Source: a virus. Taken from it: 45,505 bases of DNA. Shown here in pieces: positions 17,377 to 25,941 of the stretch; within the stretch, counting starts at the first letter, position 1, and each line of letters begins with the position of its first letter. The position numbers and the translations under genes were made by a program. The DNA lies in the IMG/VR virus record IMGVR_UViG_3300047472_000054, positions 1-45,505 of that record, one strand, 5' to 3'. A model generated the notes under the pieces. The model saw only the letters and a program-made list of their open reading frames with translations, was not told where the DNA came from and searched no databases.

Positions 17377-17988
17377 TCAGAGAACCCAACCATCGAAGCG
17401 AATCCCCTTGGCACGGTTCGCTGCTTTGGTCAGGATTTGAAGGTTGGTTTCAACGTGGAGGCCGCAGACCGTCTCACCCTGAAGAGGATGGATATGGTCT
17501 ACTTCGTGCTCCACTCCGGTTTGCTCCGTCAGTTCCTTAGCCAAGATGTAGAACTGACGGATTTTGTCGTGATCAGCCCATGACGGGGTGCGCTTGAGCA
17601 GGTTCGCCTTGCGGCGCATCTGGGCAGCGGCGGCGACCGGAAGATTGTCTTTGCGCCATCTGGCAGTCGAGGCGCGGGACTTGTCCCGGTTTTCCTCAAG
17701 CCACTTTCGGGCACGCAGAGCCTGGTTGGCTCGCTCCGTTTCAGAGGTCTGATAGTATGACCTTTTATTGGATCGGACTTTCTCGCGGTTTTTATCCCGC
17801 CACTGCTTTGCTTGCGCGGTACAGATCGGTCGATGCGATTTCTTCCACTCTGAGGAAGCCTCATCATGGCATGTAAGGCACCGATAATTACTAATCAGAC
17901 GCTCCGAGACATGGCCGCGCTTACACGGTTCTCCGGTGAAGTATCGCTTCAAACCCTGAGCTTTGGCCACGTCTCTAGAGACTATCAA
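17377..17988 (-). CDS. Free-standing HNH homing-type endonuclease
   Basis: 203 residues. The N-terminus (KRYFTGEPCKRGHVSER, then CLTCHDEA) is the Cys/His element common to small phage HNH endonucleases. The catalytic part near the end reads EHEVDHIHPLQGETVCGLHV and then ETNLQILTKAANRAKG, giving the D-H / H-P-L / N-L-Q HNH residues. The middle is very basic (WRDKNREKVRSNKR). The likely start is a TTG at 17988 right after the capsid stop, without a clear ribosome site, so expression may depend on read-on from the capsid gene. It interrupts an otherwise structural series, as homing endonucleases often do. Confidence 0.85.
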   Translation of the reverse strand: MIVSRDVAKAQGLKRYFTGEPCKRGHVSERLISNYRCLTCHDEASSEWKKSHRPICTAQAKQWRDKNREKVRSNKRSYYQTSETERANQALRARKWLEENRDKSRASTARWRKDNLPVAAAAQMRRKANLLKRTPSWADHDKIRQFYILAKELTEQTGVEHEVDHIHPLQGETVCGLHVETNLQILTKAANRAKGIRFDGWVL

Positions 17989-17989
17989 A

Positions 17990-18829
17990 TTAGCTTAATC
18001 CGAAAGCCGACCCGTCATGTTTCATTTGCACGATGCCGGTGTTCTGCAAGATCTTCGCGCCGTGGAAGATGGACGCACGAGACCAGGAGATGTCCTGCTT
18101 CTCGTCGTAGCCGATGTGGATCGAATCCTCGCCGACGTTGACCGAGTAGCCGATCGCCGAACGGTGCCACATGTAGCAAAGCTCGGTCGCCGTACCGACG
18201 CCGGTCACACGAGCGGACTGCATCCAGTTGACGCCGGCCCAGCGCAGCATCTTGCGGGTCGGGCCAACCATCGGCTTCACGTCCACATAGTCCGCGCTCG
18301 AAAACTCCGTGGTCTGGCGCAGATACGCCATGAAGCCAGCGGAGACGATCGCGAACATGTTGTCCTCTTCCTCGACCGGGATGTCGTTATTGCCAAGGTA
18401 GCCCTTGGCCTTCTCGACCATCGCAACCGAAGCGGTCGCATAAGCGCCGGTATCGATCGTGGCGTTCGCCAGCTCGGTCAGCACGGTCAGGTCGATGTCG
18501 CGGTTGATCACGTTCATCGAGGCCTGACGCATGATGGCCTTCTGGTCGCCCTGCGAGGCGAAGATGTTGAAGCCGGTCAGCTCGTAGGGAGCGTGCTTCT
18601 CGACCAGGGTCGCAGTGACCTGGGTGTTGGTCGGGTTGCCATAGGGAATCTGGCCGTTGGTGCCGCGAGTGACCGCGGTATCGGTGCCAGAGCCGGCCAC
18701 AAGGAAGGTGGCCTGGTTGCCCTTCATGACGGTTTCTTTGGTGGTGGCAGCGCGAAGGACGGAAACCTTGCCTTCGAACTGATCGACAAATGCCTGCCGG
18801 TATTGTACCTGGGCGGCTTCAATGGACAT
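17990..18829 (-). CDS. Major capsid protein
   Basis: 279 residues. Placed directly after the scaffold gene, it has features of podovirus major capsid proteins: an N-terminal VQYRQAFVDQFEGKVSVLRA, the long E-loop part and a TLVEKHAPYELTGFNIFASQ segment, and a C-terminal core (SAGFMAYLRQTTEFSSADYV, then YDEKQDISWSRASIFHGAKI). HK97-fold capsid proteins of T7-like phages are usually 280-400 residues, so this is at the short end. The start has an AAAGGG site seven bases upstream. Confidence 0.85.
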   Translation of the reverse strand: MSIEAAQVQYRQAFVDQFEGKVSVLRAATTKETVMKGNQATFLVAGSGTDTAVTRGTNGQIPYGNPTNTQVTATLVEKHAPYELTGFNIFASQGDQKAIMRQASMNVINRDIDLTVLTELANATIDTGAYATASVAMVEKAKGYLGNNDIPVEEEDNMFAIVSAGFMAYLRQTTEFSSADYVDVKPMVGPTRKMLRWAGVNWMQSARVTGVGTATELCYMWHRSAIGYSVNVGEDSIHIGYDEKQDISWSRASIFHGAKILQNTGIVQMKHDGSAFGLS

Positions 18830-19016
18830 GGGATGTCCCTTTCATGATCCTTTCGTTTCGGGAGTTGCCTCTGTCCAGGTTGTCCGACAGCGCTCGCGCT
18901 CACGGGTTGGCCTTGCGGCGCCGGAGTGCGTTGTGTCGGGGCTATTCGTTGGCGTGTGCGCGTCTAAGTCAGGGGCTCTTGCGAGGTTGTCCTGCGCCCG
19001 ACGCGGGGCGAATTGG
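18830..19016 (-). other. Gap between scaffold and capsid genes
   Basis: 187 bases with no supported gene. It holds GC-rich imperfect inverted repeats such as CGCCC/GGGCG around 19000-19015 and, next to the capsid start, an 8-codon frame (18819-18845) whose end overlaps the capsid ATG. It may act as a capsid mRNA leader. No convincing promoter or terminator. Confidence 0.4.
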
Positions 19017-19994
19017 TTAGGCCGCCTTCCCGCGCTTCTGCATCTTCAGTTGCGCGTCAATCAGTTCGATCTCTTCAGCTTCGAGCTTCTTGGCGTCCTG
19101 ATTGTACTTGTCCGGATCAGTGCGACGCAGCGAGCGGATCTCTTCCAGCCGCGCATCAACACTCTTGCCGGGGTTGGTCGTGCCAGCCGGCACAAGCGTT
19201 GCCGCCGGGTTCAGTTCTAGCGCCAGCGTGGCAAGCTGCCGAATGAAAGCCGGGTTGTCTCCAAGCTTGCGACCGTTCGGGTCTCGGCCGGCGAGCACGG
19301 CAGATGCGAGGCCTTCCGGCCATGTCGCGATCAGGTTGTTGACGGCGGTCAGGTTGCGGCGGAAATCTGGCCCCTGCCAGTCCTTGCGCAACACGTCCTC
19401 GGATTCGATCTTGAACGCGGCGTCGGCGTCTTCCTGCTTCTGCCGGGCCTGATCCTGGATTTCGTAGTACTTCGCGACCAGGCCATTGAAAGCCTTCGGG
19501 TCGAGGTTGCTTTCATGGGCAACGGCAGCGAGTTCAGCGACGACGGGCTTCTCAGCCTCGCCGATCACAAGGCCATTCGGAAGGGCCAGCTTGGCAACAT
19601 ACTCGTCCGCCTTCTCAGGCAGGCCGTTTTCCTTGCGCCATGTCGCCTTCTCCTCAGGCGTGGCATTTTCAGCGAGCGGCTTGCGATACTCGCCTGACGA
19701 GAGCTTCTGCTCAAGGGAACGGAACGATTTGGCGAAGGTTGCTTCGTCGGGGAAGCGCGCCAGCCGCTTCAGGAAGGCAGCATCATCGCCAGCCATGCGG
19801 GCGCGCCAGTCGGGCTCATTGCCCTTGTCTGCGCCCTTGTCGTCAGCACCTTTATCGGAGCCCTTGTCGTCGCCGCCCTTATCGGCAGCGTCGAGAATGG
19901 TTCCGGCATCCTTGCCAGCGCCGGTATCTGCGCCCTTGTCTTCAAGCTTGGTGTCATCGGCGCCGCCCTGGTCAGCGCCCTTGTCGTCAGCCAT
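19017..19994 (-). CDS. Capsid scaffolding protein
   Basis: 325 residues, acidic. Residues 1-58 are low-complexity D/K/G/A repeats (units like DKGADDKGADKG). The rest is predicted alpha-helical with a pattern seen in T7-like scaffold proteins: FAKSFRSLEQKLSSG, then an ENGLPEKADEYVAKLALPNG segment, and a basic C-terminal tail (KMQKRGKAA) as needed for capsid binding. It lies between portal and capsid genes, as expected. Scaffold leaves or is degraded during head maturation. Confidence 0.85.
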   Translation of the reverse strand: MADDKGADQGGADDTKLEDKGADTGAGKDAGTILDAADKGGDDKGSDKGADDKGADKGNEPDWRARMAGDDAAFLKRLARFPDEATFAKSFRSLEQKLSSGEYRKPLAENATPEEKATWRKENGLPEKADEYVAKLALPNGLVIGEAEKPVVAELAAVAHESNLDPKAFNGLVAKYYEIQDQARQKQEDADAAFKIESEDVLRKDWQGPDFRRNLTAVNNLIATWPEGLASAVLAGRDPNGRKLGDNPAFIRQLATLALELNPAATLVPAGTTNPGKSVDARLEEIRSLRRTDPDKYNQDAKKLEAEEIELIDAQLKMQKRGKAA

Positions 19995-20008
19995 AAAGGC
20001 TCCTGTTG

Positions 20009-20221
20009 CTATTGATAGTATTCGTCATCGCCATTGAAGCGCGATAGGGGCTGGTCCGCCTCTCCGCTCGCAAAGACGACCACATTACCGTCAGCTATTT
20101 CACGCTGCGCCCTTCGGTCCCAATTACGATGAAGAAATGCGGGCGGACCGAAAGCTCGAACGGCGTTATAGTAGCGCTGATCAAACCGCTCAAATCTGAC
20201 AAAATGAACAATTTGCTTCAT
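20009..20221 (-). CDS. Small protein of unknown function
   Basis: 70 residues starting MKQIVHFVRFERFDQRYYNA and ending GDDEYYQ, rich in aromatic and charged residues. It starts inside the end of the upstream gene (ATGA-type four-base overlap at 20218-20221), so it is translationally coupled. It lies between portal and scaffold genes. Family not recognised. Confidence 0.55.
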   Translation of the reverse strand: MKQIVHFVRFERFDQRYYNAVRAFGPPAFLHRNWDRRAQREIADGNVVVFASGEADQPLSRFNGDDEYYQ

Positions 20222-20481
20222 CGCAACACCAATTTCGTCAATTTAACGATCTGCATGCCCACGTGCCGCTTGCCCTCTGCAAACGTCGTGTCGCGGTCAC
20301 TGTCAGGACGAAAACTGAGATCATAGGTCGCGCACGCCGTGTTGATGATCCAAGCCAGTGCGCGTTGCTGTTGGCCCTCGTTTGCCTTGCCGGCTGCGAG
20401 AGCCTTGATTGCGTAGACGTCGGCCTCATCATATGGCGCGGGGTGCCATGGCTGAGGGATGGGAATTTTCTTATTCGCCAT
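20218..20481 (-). CDS. Small head-region protein, possibly Bbp19-like
   Basis: 87 residues with the pattern ALAAGKANEGQQQRALAWII then DSDRDTTFAEGKRHVGMQIV. This R-D-T-x-F-x-E-G-x-R-x-V-G pattern resembles the small conserved protein next to the portal in podoviruses such as Bordetella BPP-1 (Bbp19). Its role is unknown. It is flanked by overlapping genes on both sides. Confidence 0.65.
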   Translation of the reverse strand: MANKKIPIPQPWHPAPYDEADVYAIKALAAGKANEGQQQRALAWIINTACATYDLSFRPDSDRDTTFAEGKRHVGMQIVKLTKLVLR

Positions 20482-20644
20482 CGTCTCGGTTGATCAGATC
20501 AGCAGTAAAGCCAATCGCTTCAGTGCGCTCGTTGTCTTTCTGCAAGCGCGGGATAGCCGGGCCATGATCGGGCACACGCCAGATCGTGCGGCCTTTCACT
20601 TCCTGCTTCCGGATCGGGCGTCCGCTTGGATGTGGGTGTTTCAC
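20471..20644 (-). CDS. Small GTG-start protein between portal and Bbp19-like genes
   Basis: 57 residues read from a GTG at 20644 that overlaps the portal stop in a GTGA, beginning V/M-KHPHPSGRPIRKQEVKG and ending DLINRDDGE. The stop overlaps the start of the next gene by 11 bases. It is charged and soluble. The region would otherwise be an uncoded 160-base gap in a fully packed operon. Function unknown. Confidence 0.6.
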   Translation of the reverse strand: MKHPHPSGRPIRKQEVKGRTIWRVPDHGPAIPRLQKDNERTEAIGFTADLINRDDGE

Positions 20645-22338
20645 GCCGCCACTCCCTGCTGAGCGCCCTGCGCCGCCTGCACAGATTGCGCAGCGGTGCC
20701 CAACTGCTCTACAGCCCCACCAACCTTGGTCGCAACATCAGCCGCGCCAGCCATGGCCTGAGCGGCCTGTGTGGCCCGCTGGATCTGCTGCTCCTGCTCT
20801 TTCTTCGAGTTCGCAACCTCAACCGGGACAACCCAGTTGGCCGGCACGATCGCGCCAAGAGCCTCTCGGAACGCCGTATCAATGTCGAGATCGAACCTCA
20901 CGCCCGGATCAAGCTGGGCGGCCTGCGCCAGAAGCTGGCCGGCCTGATTGAATGCCTCAGCCTTCAGACGAGAGTTGGCCTCTTGCAACGGGCTTTCGAA
21001 CTGCCAGTTGATGTCATGGCCGCGGAGCTGGTCCGGCATGTCCTCGAACGAGCCGAACATGCCGAGATCCAGAGCAACGTTCCAAGTCTGCTCGCACAGC
21101 CCGCCATTATATTCTACTTCCATCGGCTCGAACAACGGCAGCGCGCGGCGGATGTATTCCTTCACCCGCTCCTGCGTTTCGTAGGCCGTCATCTTGTCGC
21201 CGCCCTGCGATTCCGGCAGGTTGATCACATTGAGGAAGAACGCCTCAGTGATCATCTTCTCGATGCGGTCGGAGATCGACTCGCCCCAGTTCAACTCGCC
21301 GGGCCTGTCCATGAGCCGCTCAAGCGCCGCACCAGCTCGTTCATCGTACTGAGCATCAACCCACGTAATGCCACCGGCATAGATATTAACGCCGCCCTGG
21401 ATTGCCTCTGCCGTGGCCTTCATCGGCGGGTCAACCGCCTTCTGTCCGGCCTCCAGCATCGTCAGCGTCATTTGCTGGAGCATGCGCGCATCCGGCAATG
21501 CAACAACGGTCGATGGCGAATAGGCGTATTGAGAGCCCGCAACCGTCACCCAGCGAGGGATGACGTAGTTCAGCCGTTTGGCCGGGACTTCCTCAAGGAT
21601 CGTGTCGTGCTCGACATCGATATAGATCGATGTGAACGGAAGGCGATTCCTGCGGCCCTTCTTCTCAACCGAGAGATCGTATTCGTCTTCCGGGATGATG
21701 ATGTGCCGGCACTTGACTTCGCGGTATGGCTCATTTCTGGCCAGCTTCTTGACGTCGCCCGAGACCTTCTCCGGGAACAGCTTGACAAGCGCCCTTGCCT
21801 CTAGCTGCCAGTTCCGGTGAATGGTATCAATGACAAGCTCTGAGTTCTCGCACCAGGCAACATCCTTAAGATGCCAGTTGCGGTAGAGGATGCCATCCAG
21901 AAACTTGTTCGGGTCAACCGAGATCACGGTCTGGCCGAACGCAACGAAGTCGTTGTCGCCCTGCTTGGTCGCGCGGATAAAGCCCGAATGCTGATCGTAC
22001 ATCGCCCGGCGCATCACGTCGGACTTCGCGTCAAGCCATTGCTTGGCCGTCGCGTCGTTGTTGATCTGCTCGTCACCCGTCCGCGCATGGAACCACGCGA
22101 CGCCGCGAGGCCGCAGCATTGAGGACAGTGCGTTGCCAAGATCGCGCTGAGCCAGCACCGGCCGGCCCGTCATCAGGTTCGAGGCGAATTCATCCCCAAG
22201 CGCGCGGGAGGTCGTGAAGTCGGCGCGGTACGGATAGAAATTCTCGGCCATCGTCTGCCAGAGAGACAACAGCGGCTGCCTCTGGGAGAAGAGCCGATCA
22301 CCCTGTTGGGTTAGTTCCCGAACGCGCGCTTTTGACAC
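20641..22338 (-). CDS. Portal (head-tail connector) protein, T7 gp8-like
   Basis: 565 residues. It has the podovirus portal signature: an N-terminal LWQTMAENFYPYRADF, then NLMTGRPVLAQRDLGNALSS and MLRPRGVAWFHARTG, and a C-terminal Gln/Ala-rich helix (about 525-565) typical of the crown/barrel. Length is normal for gp8-type head-tail connectors (about 530-560). It forms the dodecameric ring through which terminase packs DNA. It is preceded by a small gene and terminase, matching packaging order. Confidence 0.9.
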   Translation of the reverse strand: MSKARVRELTQQGDRLFSQRQPLLSLWQTMAENFYPYRADFTTSRALGDEFASNLMTGRPVLAQRDLGNALSSMLRPRGVAWFHARTGDEQINNDATAKQWLDAKSDVMRRAMYDQHSGFIRATKQGDNDFVAFGQTVISVDPNKFLDGILYRNWHLKDVAWCENSELVIDTIHRNWQLEARALVKLFPEKVSGDVKKLARNEPYREVKCRHIIIPEDEYDLSVEKKGRRNRLPFTSIYIDVEHDTILEEVPAKRLNYVIPRWVTVAGSQYAYSPSTVVALPDARMLQQMTLTMLEAGQKAVDPPMKATAEAIQGGVNIYAGGITWVDAQYDERAGAALERLMDRPGELNWGESISDRIEKMITEAFFLNVINLPESQGGDKMTAYETQERVKEYIRRALPLFEPMEVEYNGGLCEQTWNVALDLGMFGSFEDMPDQLRGHDINWQFESPLQEANSRLKAEAFNQAGQLLAQAAQLDPGVRFDLDIDTAFREALGAIVPANWVVPVEVANSKKEQEQQIQRATQAAQAMAGAADVATKVGGAVEQLGTAAQSVQAAQGAQQGVAA

Positions 22339-22566
22339 TTAGCTGCTACCAGCGCCCAGCGTCGTTGAGCTATAGTCGCCGCCCCGATCCTTCGGAGCCG
22401 TGAGAATCGTGGACGTCCTGCCTGCCCGGCCCATGATATCCATCTGCGCCTTGCGACGCGCCTCAAGCACGGCCGGCGAGTTGGTATCCGGCATCGGAGC
22501 GGGCGGCTTCGGCGCTTCAGGAGCTGCCGCGGCCGGAGCTGAGGGGGAGCCGAAAATACTAGACAT
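22339..22566 (-). CDS. Small Pro/Ala-rich protein between terminase and portal
   Basis: 75 residues: MSSIFGSPSAPAAAAPEAPK, a proline-rich linker, a short helix (AVLEARRKAQMDIMGRAGR) and a Gly/Ser-rich tail. Small proteins of this form commonly lie beside portal genes in T7-like phages with unknown role. It begins seven bases after the terminase stop. Confidence 0.65.
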   Translation of the reverse strand: MSSIFGSPSAPAAAAPEAPKPPAPMPDTNSPAVLEARRKAQMDIMGRAGRTSTILTAPKDRGGDYSSTTLGAGSS

Positions 22567-22573
22567 CGTGTTC

Positions 22574-24139
22574 CTATCGTCGCTTCTTCAGGGCCGAGTA
22601 ACCCAGGTTCGCTCGCGGCTGGAGCGATGATTTGTTCAGTTCACGCTTCACGGCAGCACTGCCCTCACTGAGGCACATCACGCACGCATCACCCTTGCCG
22701 GGCGAGCGGCCAAGCCGCTTACGAAGATCGTCCTTGCTCTCGATCAGGAGCCCGCGCGCCGTCACCTCATAGGTTGGCGCCGATAGATCCGCCCGCAGCT
22801 CAGGATCAGGCGGCAGCGCGATCACAGAGCCGCCCTGCTGATCCGGGTTCAAGGCCTCACGAAACCGCCACCACGCCTCAGCCCGCTTGTTGGCGAACTT
22901 CAGTTGACCGTCGATCGTATGGCCCGTCGCGGCACCCGCTCCGTTGAACCCAACGTGGGGAATGCCGTTATCCTTCAGGCGAAGCGTGACAGCGCCCCCA
23001 TACCCGCCGCCCACGTCAACTACGACAGGCGCCGAATCTCGTCGGTGTGAGATGATGAGTCCGGCAGCTTTCGAGCCGTCCGCCGTCTCCTCTCCCTTTT
23101 CCGAGATCATCTCGGCATACCAGCCGCCATGACGCCGGGCCAGTTCGGCTGCGTCAGCACCTCCGCCAGCGGGGTCAAACGCCATCGCCGTCATCGCGAA
23201 GGCCTTGTAGCCGTCAGGCTTCCAGCGGTGCTGCGCTTCAATCAGCCACTGCGTCGGGATCACCTGGAAGTCGGCATCCTGCCGCGCGGCCATGAAGTTG
23301 CCGTCACGAACAGCAGAGCGAAGCGGCTCAGGCAGGCCGTCGAGATTGGCCTGATAGTTCGTATTGATCAGGAACGGATTGTCCCTGAGCGCCGCGGGGA
23401 TGAAGGTCCGCGACATCGGCTTGAGCTGCTTGCCGTCAAGCTCCAGCGGCTTAGGCCCGTCAACCTCTAGATCGGAGCCATCCGGCGCCGTAACGAACCA
23501 GCGAAGCTCTCCGTGCCTTGCCGGCTTGGGATGGGTGATATCCAGCCACGGCCGGAACATCCCGATGATCCAGTCACCGTCCGCATTAATTGGCGGGTTG
23601 GTGCCGAGCACCGCTCGAACCCTTTGGCCCTCTTCCGTCGATCGCAACCAGCCCAGGTGAAACCTGATCTGGCTTTCCAGGAACTGTGTTGCCTCGTCAA
23701 AGTACTTCAGGTCGAAGGCGTGGCCTTGCCAGTCCTCCTCGTCGCCGGCATGTTGATTGCCTGCGAATTGGATGTACTTCCCATCGTCCGTTCGAAGCAG
23801 CGGCGGAGGAGATCCGTTGTACCCATTACGGGAACCGTTGATCGCGATCGCACGTTCAGTCAATGCCGACAGGTTCGCGTATTTGCGTCGCATGATCAGC
23901 GATCGCTTATGCGCCGTGAAGGCGAGTCCTAGACCCAGGTCGGACTTGCCACCACCACCCTGCCCGCCGTAGAGCAGAACGTCGGCGGGGCAGAAGTACG
24001 CTAACGTCTGAGGCCCCGGATTCGGCAGCCACTTCATGTCTTTCGTTGCCATCACCGCGTCAGCGATGACGGCTTTCTTGTCCGCCTCCGGGAGTGAGCC
24101 TAGCTTGGCTAGCAGCTCATCCAGAAGCGATGAGGACAT
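22574..24139 (-). CDS. terL: Terminase large subunit
   Basis: 521 residues. The ATPase domain has Walker A at 58-66 (GGQGGGGKS) and Walker B near 144-150 (LKYFDEA). The RNase H-like nuclease domain has AFDPAGGG at about 312-319 and VVVDVGGGYGG at about 365-375 with conserved acidic residues. Together these cut and pump concatemeric DNA into the prohead via the portal. The family is firm; whether packaging is cos or pac cannot be told here. Confidence 0.95.
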   Translation of the reverse strand: MSSSLLDELLAKLGSLPEADKKAVIADAVMATKDMKWLPNPGPQTLAYFCPADVLLYGGQGGGGKSDLGLGLAFTAHKRSLIMRRKYANLSALTERAIAINGSRNGYNGSPPPLLRTDDGKYIQFAGNQHAGDEEDWQGHAFDLKYFDEATQFLESQIRFHLGWLRSTEEGQRVRAVLGTNPPINADGDWIIGMFRPWLDITHPKPARHGELRWFVTAPDGSDLEVDGPKPLELDGKQLKPMSRTFIPAALRDNPFLINTNYQANLDGLPEPLRSAVRDGNFMAARQDADFQVIPTQWLIEAQHRWKPDGYKAFAMTAMAFDPAGGGADAAELARRHGGWYAEMISEKGEETADGSKAAGLIISHRRDSAPVVVDVGGGYGGAVTLRLKDNGIPHVGFNGAGAATGHTIDGQLKFANKRAEAWWRFREALNPDQQGGSVIALPPDPELRADLSAPTYEVTARGLLIESKDDLRKRLGRSPGKGDACVMCLSEGSAAVKRELNKSSLQPRANLGYSALKKRR

Positions 24140-24141
24140 CC

Positions 24142-24762
24142 TTAGTGGACGATGACCCGGAAGAAGTCGAGGCGGACCGAGTTCGAGGACGACGCCGCGC
24201 CATAGACGCAGCCAACAGAAACGATCTGATCAACCGTGGTGTCAATCGTGGTCGAGGCAAGAATGTCGTCAACCGCCGAATAGGTCGCTTCGGCCGCCGG
24301 CACCTTCTTGTAGACGCCAACGCCGGCCATGGTCCCGGAAGAACCGATCGTGCGCACTTGAAGTTCGTATTCGCCGTGAAACACGTTGCTGACAACACCA
24401 GCCGCGGCGGTCGTGGTCAGAAGCGCCGTGCCGCCGGTCACAGCCAGCGTCGAGGCTGCAAGCGCGCCGCCAATGGTGAGGATGAACTGGCTCGTGTCCG
24501 TGCCGTTGACTGCGGTCTGGATGCCCTGATAGCGGATGCGGATGACCGAGCCGACCTCCAGCGAGTTCGCCGGAATGGTCGTGTAGGTGTCGAATGCGCG
24601 CTGGGACGTGAAGTTCGACAGAGCGGTAGACGGGCCGGCATTGGTGTTCGGCAGCACGATACCGGAAGCGCCTGCGCCGCGGCCAACTGGGTCCACCAGG
24701 AGGCGGCCATTCGGGGAGAGGCCGAGCCGGCGGCCAAAGACTGACTTGAAGATATCAGGCAT
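24142..24762 (-). CDS. Probable virion beta-sandwich protein between terminase genes
   Basis: 206 residues. The N-terminus (FKSVFGRRLGLSPNGRLLVD) is followed by a long beta-rich domain with PANSLEVGSVIRIRYQG and TSQFILTIGGALAASTL, then a C-terminal strand SVRLDFFRVIVH. This strand pattern is familiar from putative head fibre or decoration proteins in tailed phages. It follows the terminase large start by two bases. Virion location is inferred from composition only. Confidence 0.6.
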   Translation of the reverse strand: MPDIFKSVFGRRLGLSPNGRLLVDPVGRGAGASGIVLPNTNAGPSTALSNFTSQRAFDTYTTIPANSLEVGSVIRIRYQGIQTAVNGTDTSQFILTIGGALAASTLAVTGGTALLTTTAAAGVVSNVFHGEYELQVRTIGSSGTMAGVGVYKKVPAAEATYSAVDDILASTTIDTTVDQIVSVGCVYGAASSSNSVRLDFFRVIVH

Positions 24763-24791
24763 GGGTTTAGTCCTTTGCTATTGCTGATTGC

Positions 24792-25112
24792 TTACGCAGT
24801 GATGATGGACAGCGAAATGCCGGCTGCCAGCGGGATATCGAAATACTCAGGCCCACTCGCCGCAACGAGCTTGATGCCGTTGGCGGTCGTGCAGACATCG
24901 CCAAGCGGGCTCGCCGCGCCGGACTTGTAAAGCTTGAACCAGCAGTCCGTGTCGGTCAGCAGCCTCGTACCGATCGTTGCGTTATCGAGCGCCGCGGTCT
25001 CCGCATGCGTAGAGCTGATCGTGATGTTCTGCGGGGCCTTGCCGGGCAGCTTCGCCACCTGGTTCCGGTTGTTGCCGGAGGCGTAGTATTCCCAAACCTG
25101 ACAGGTCGCCAT
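24792..25112 (-). CDS. Small beta-rich protein between terminase genes
   Basis: 106 residues starting MATCQVWEYYASGNNRNQVA, with alternating hydrophobic residues and a final hydrophobic strand (PLAAGISLSIITA). Like its neighbour it looks like a virion surface or fibre protein and may act with it. Family not recognised. Confidence 0.55.
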   Translation of the reverse strand: MATCQVWEYYASGNNRNQVAKLPGKAPQNITISSTHAETAALDNATIGTRLLTDTDCWFKLYKSGAASPLGDVCTTANGIKLVAASGPEYFDIPLAAGISLSIITA

Positions 25113-25115
25113 TCG

Positions 25116-25598
25116 TTAGTCCTTCGCGGCTTTCGCCAATGTGAATGCAATGCGGCGAGCGGCTTCCGTCTCGCTCAGCTCGCGGGTTTCGATCGGCCTG
25201 CCATCAGGGCCAGAGACTTCCTGCATCACACGTTCGCCGTACTTCTTCGGCGCCATGCGAGCCATCAGCCATTTGCGGGTATCGACCCTGAGACGGGACC
25301 GGCCGATCACCTCATGGTTCTCAACCTCGATCGTCTCGTCGCCGCGCTTGCGCTCCATCCAATCGTTGGAGCCGTCGTCAGCGATTTCTATAATCTCTTC
25401 AGCGTAGTAGTCGGCCTGCGCCTCTCGTGCGCTCGCGTATTGGTCACGGAACTCTTTGTGAGCAGCCAACCATCGCATTACCGTCGTCTTTGACGGCATG
25501 CCATCTTCGGAGCAAATCTCTCTCAGGCTTTCACCCAAGCCAAGCCGAACACAGATGTCGGTAGCTGTCTGAGTGTTGTAGTCAGACGGCCTTGCCAC
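25116..25598 (-). CDS. Terminase small subunit
   Basis: 160 residues. The N-terminal HTH reads TATDICVRLGLGESLREICS then EDGMPSKTTVMRWLAAHKEF, the DNA-binding part typical of phage terminase small subunits (terminase_5/DUF-type). A central YASAREAQADYYAEEIIEIA and a C-terminal half with the segment KWLMARMAPKKYGER agree with this family. It recognises the packaging site and recruits TerL. The large subunit follows after two virion-like genes, an unusual separation. Confidence 0.85.
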   Translation of the reverse strand: MARPSDYNTQTATDICVRLGLGESLREICSEDGMPSKTTVMRWLAAHKEFRDQYASAREAQADYYAEEIIEIADDGSNDWMERKRGDETIEVENHEVIGRSRLRVDTRKWLMARMAPKKYGERVMQEVSGPDGRPIETRELSETEAARRIAFTLAKAAKD

Positions 25599-25815
25599 GA
25601 ATGATCGCTTTCATCTGCCTGTCGTTGACACCCCGCCCATGCGTATAGCTGCGGGAGATCCTGATCTGCTCTTGGGTGAACGTGACGACTGCCTGGTTAT
25701 CCAGCACAACAGTCCAAAAACTATCGTGCTCGCCAGACTCGACGAACAATGCATACCCGTGCCCAAGTGGGGTGTTTACGGATATGACTTCGCGCAACTC
25801 ATGAAATACGGACAA
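25582..25815 (-). CDS. Small protein, paralogue of the next upstream mini-gene
   Basis: 77 residues read from a TTG at 25815; no ATG or GTG is available near the start. Its beginning (FHELREVISVNTPLGHGYA) is closely similar to that of the 34-residue product at 25818-25922, and the rest continues with HDSFWTVVLDNQAVVTFTQE and a basic C-terminus (NDRQMKAIIRGKA). It overlaps the terminase small subunit start by 17 bases. Function unknown. Confidence 0.55.
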   Translation of the reverse strand: MSVFHELREVISVNTPLGHGYALFVESGEHDSFWTVVLDNQAVVTFTQEQIRISRSYTHGRGVNDRQMKAIIRGKAV

Positions 25816-25817
25816 CT

Positions 25818-25922
25818 TTAAGCCACTCGGGCAAATGCGCCATGCATCTTTTCCGCTGCCCGAACATAAGCGTCGCCGAGAGGTGTCTTGACCGGGATCA
25901 ACTCCCGGAACTCGTGGATCAC
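25818..25922 (-). CDS. 34-residue mini-gene, truncated paralogue
   Basis: Read from a GTG at 25922: V/M-IHEFRELIPVKTPLGDAYV, then RAAEKMHGAFARVA. The first 18 residues align with the start of the adjacent 77-residue protein, so this is a short or truncated duplicate. It ends two bases before the TTG of that gene. It could be a pseudogene fragment or a real small protein. Confidence 0.45.
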   Translation of the reverse strand: MIHEFRELIPVKTPLGDAYVRAAEKMHGAFARVA

Positions 25923-25941
25923 GGTAGATACGGGCCGAAGT

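Noticed and set aside
18819-18845. 8-codon leader peptide before the capsid gene
   Set aside because: Has an AAAGGA-like site and overlaps the capsid start, but is too short to tell from chance.
18017-18847. 276-codon plus-strand frame
   Set aside because: Antisense to the major capsid gene; His/Arg/Asp-rich shadow.
20626-21804. 392-codon plus-strand frame
   Set aside because: Antisense to the portal gene, Arg/Leu-rich shadow product.
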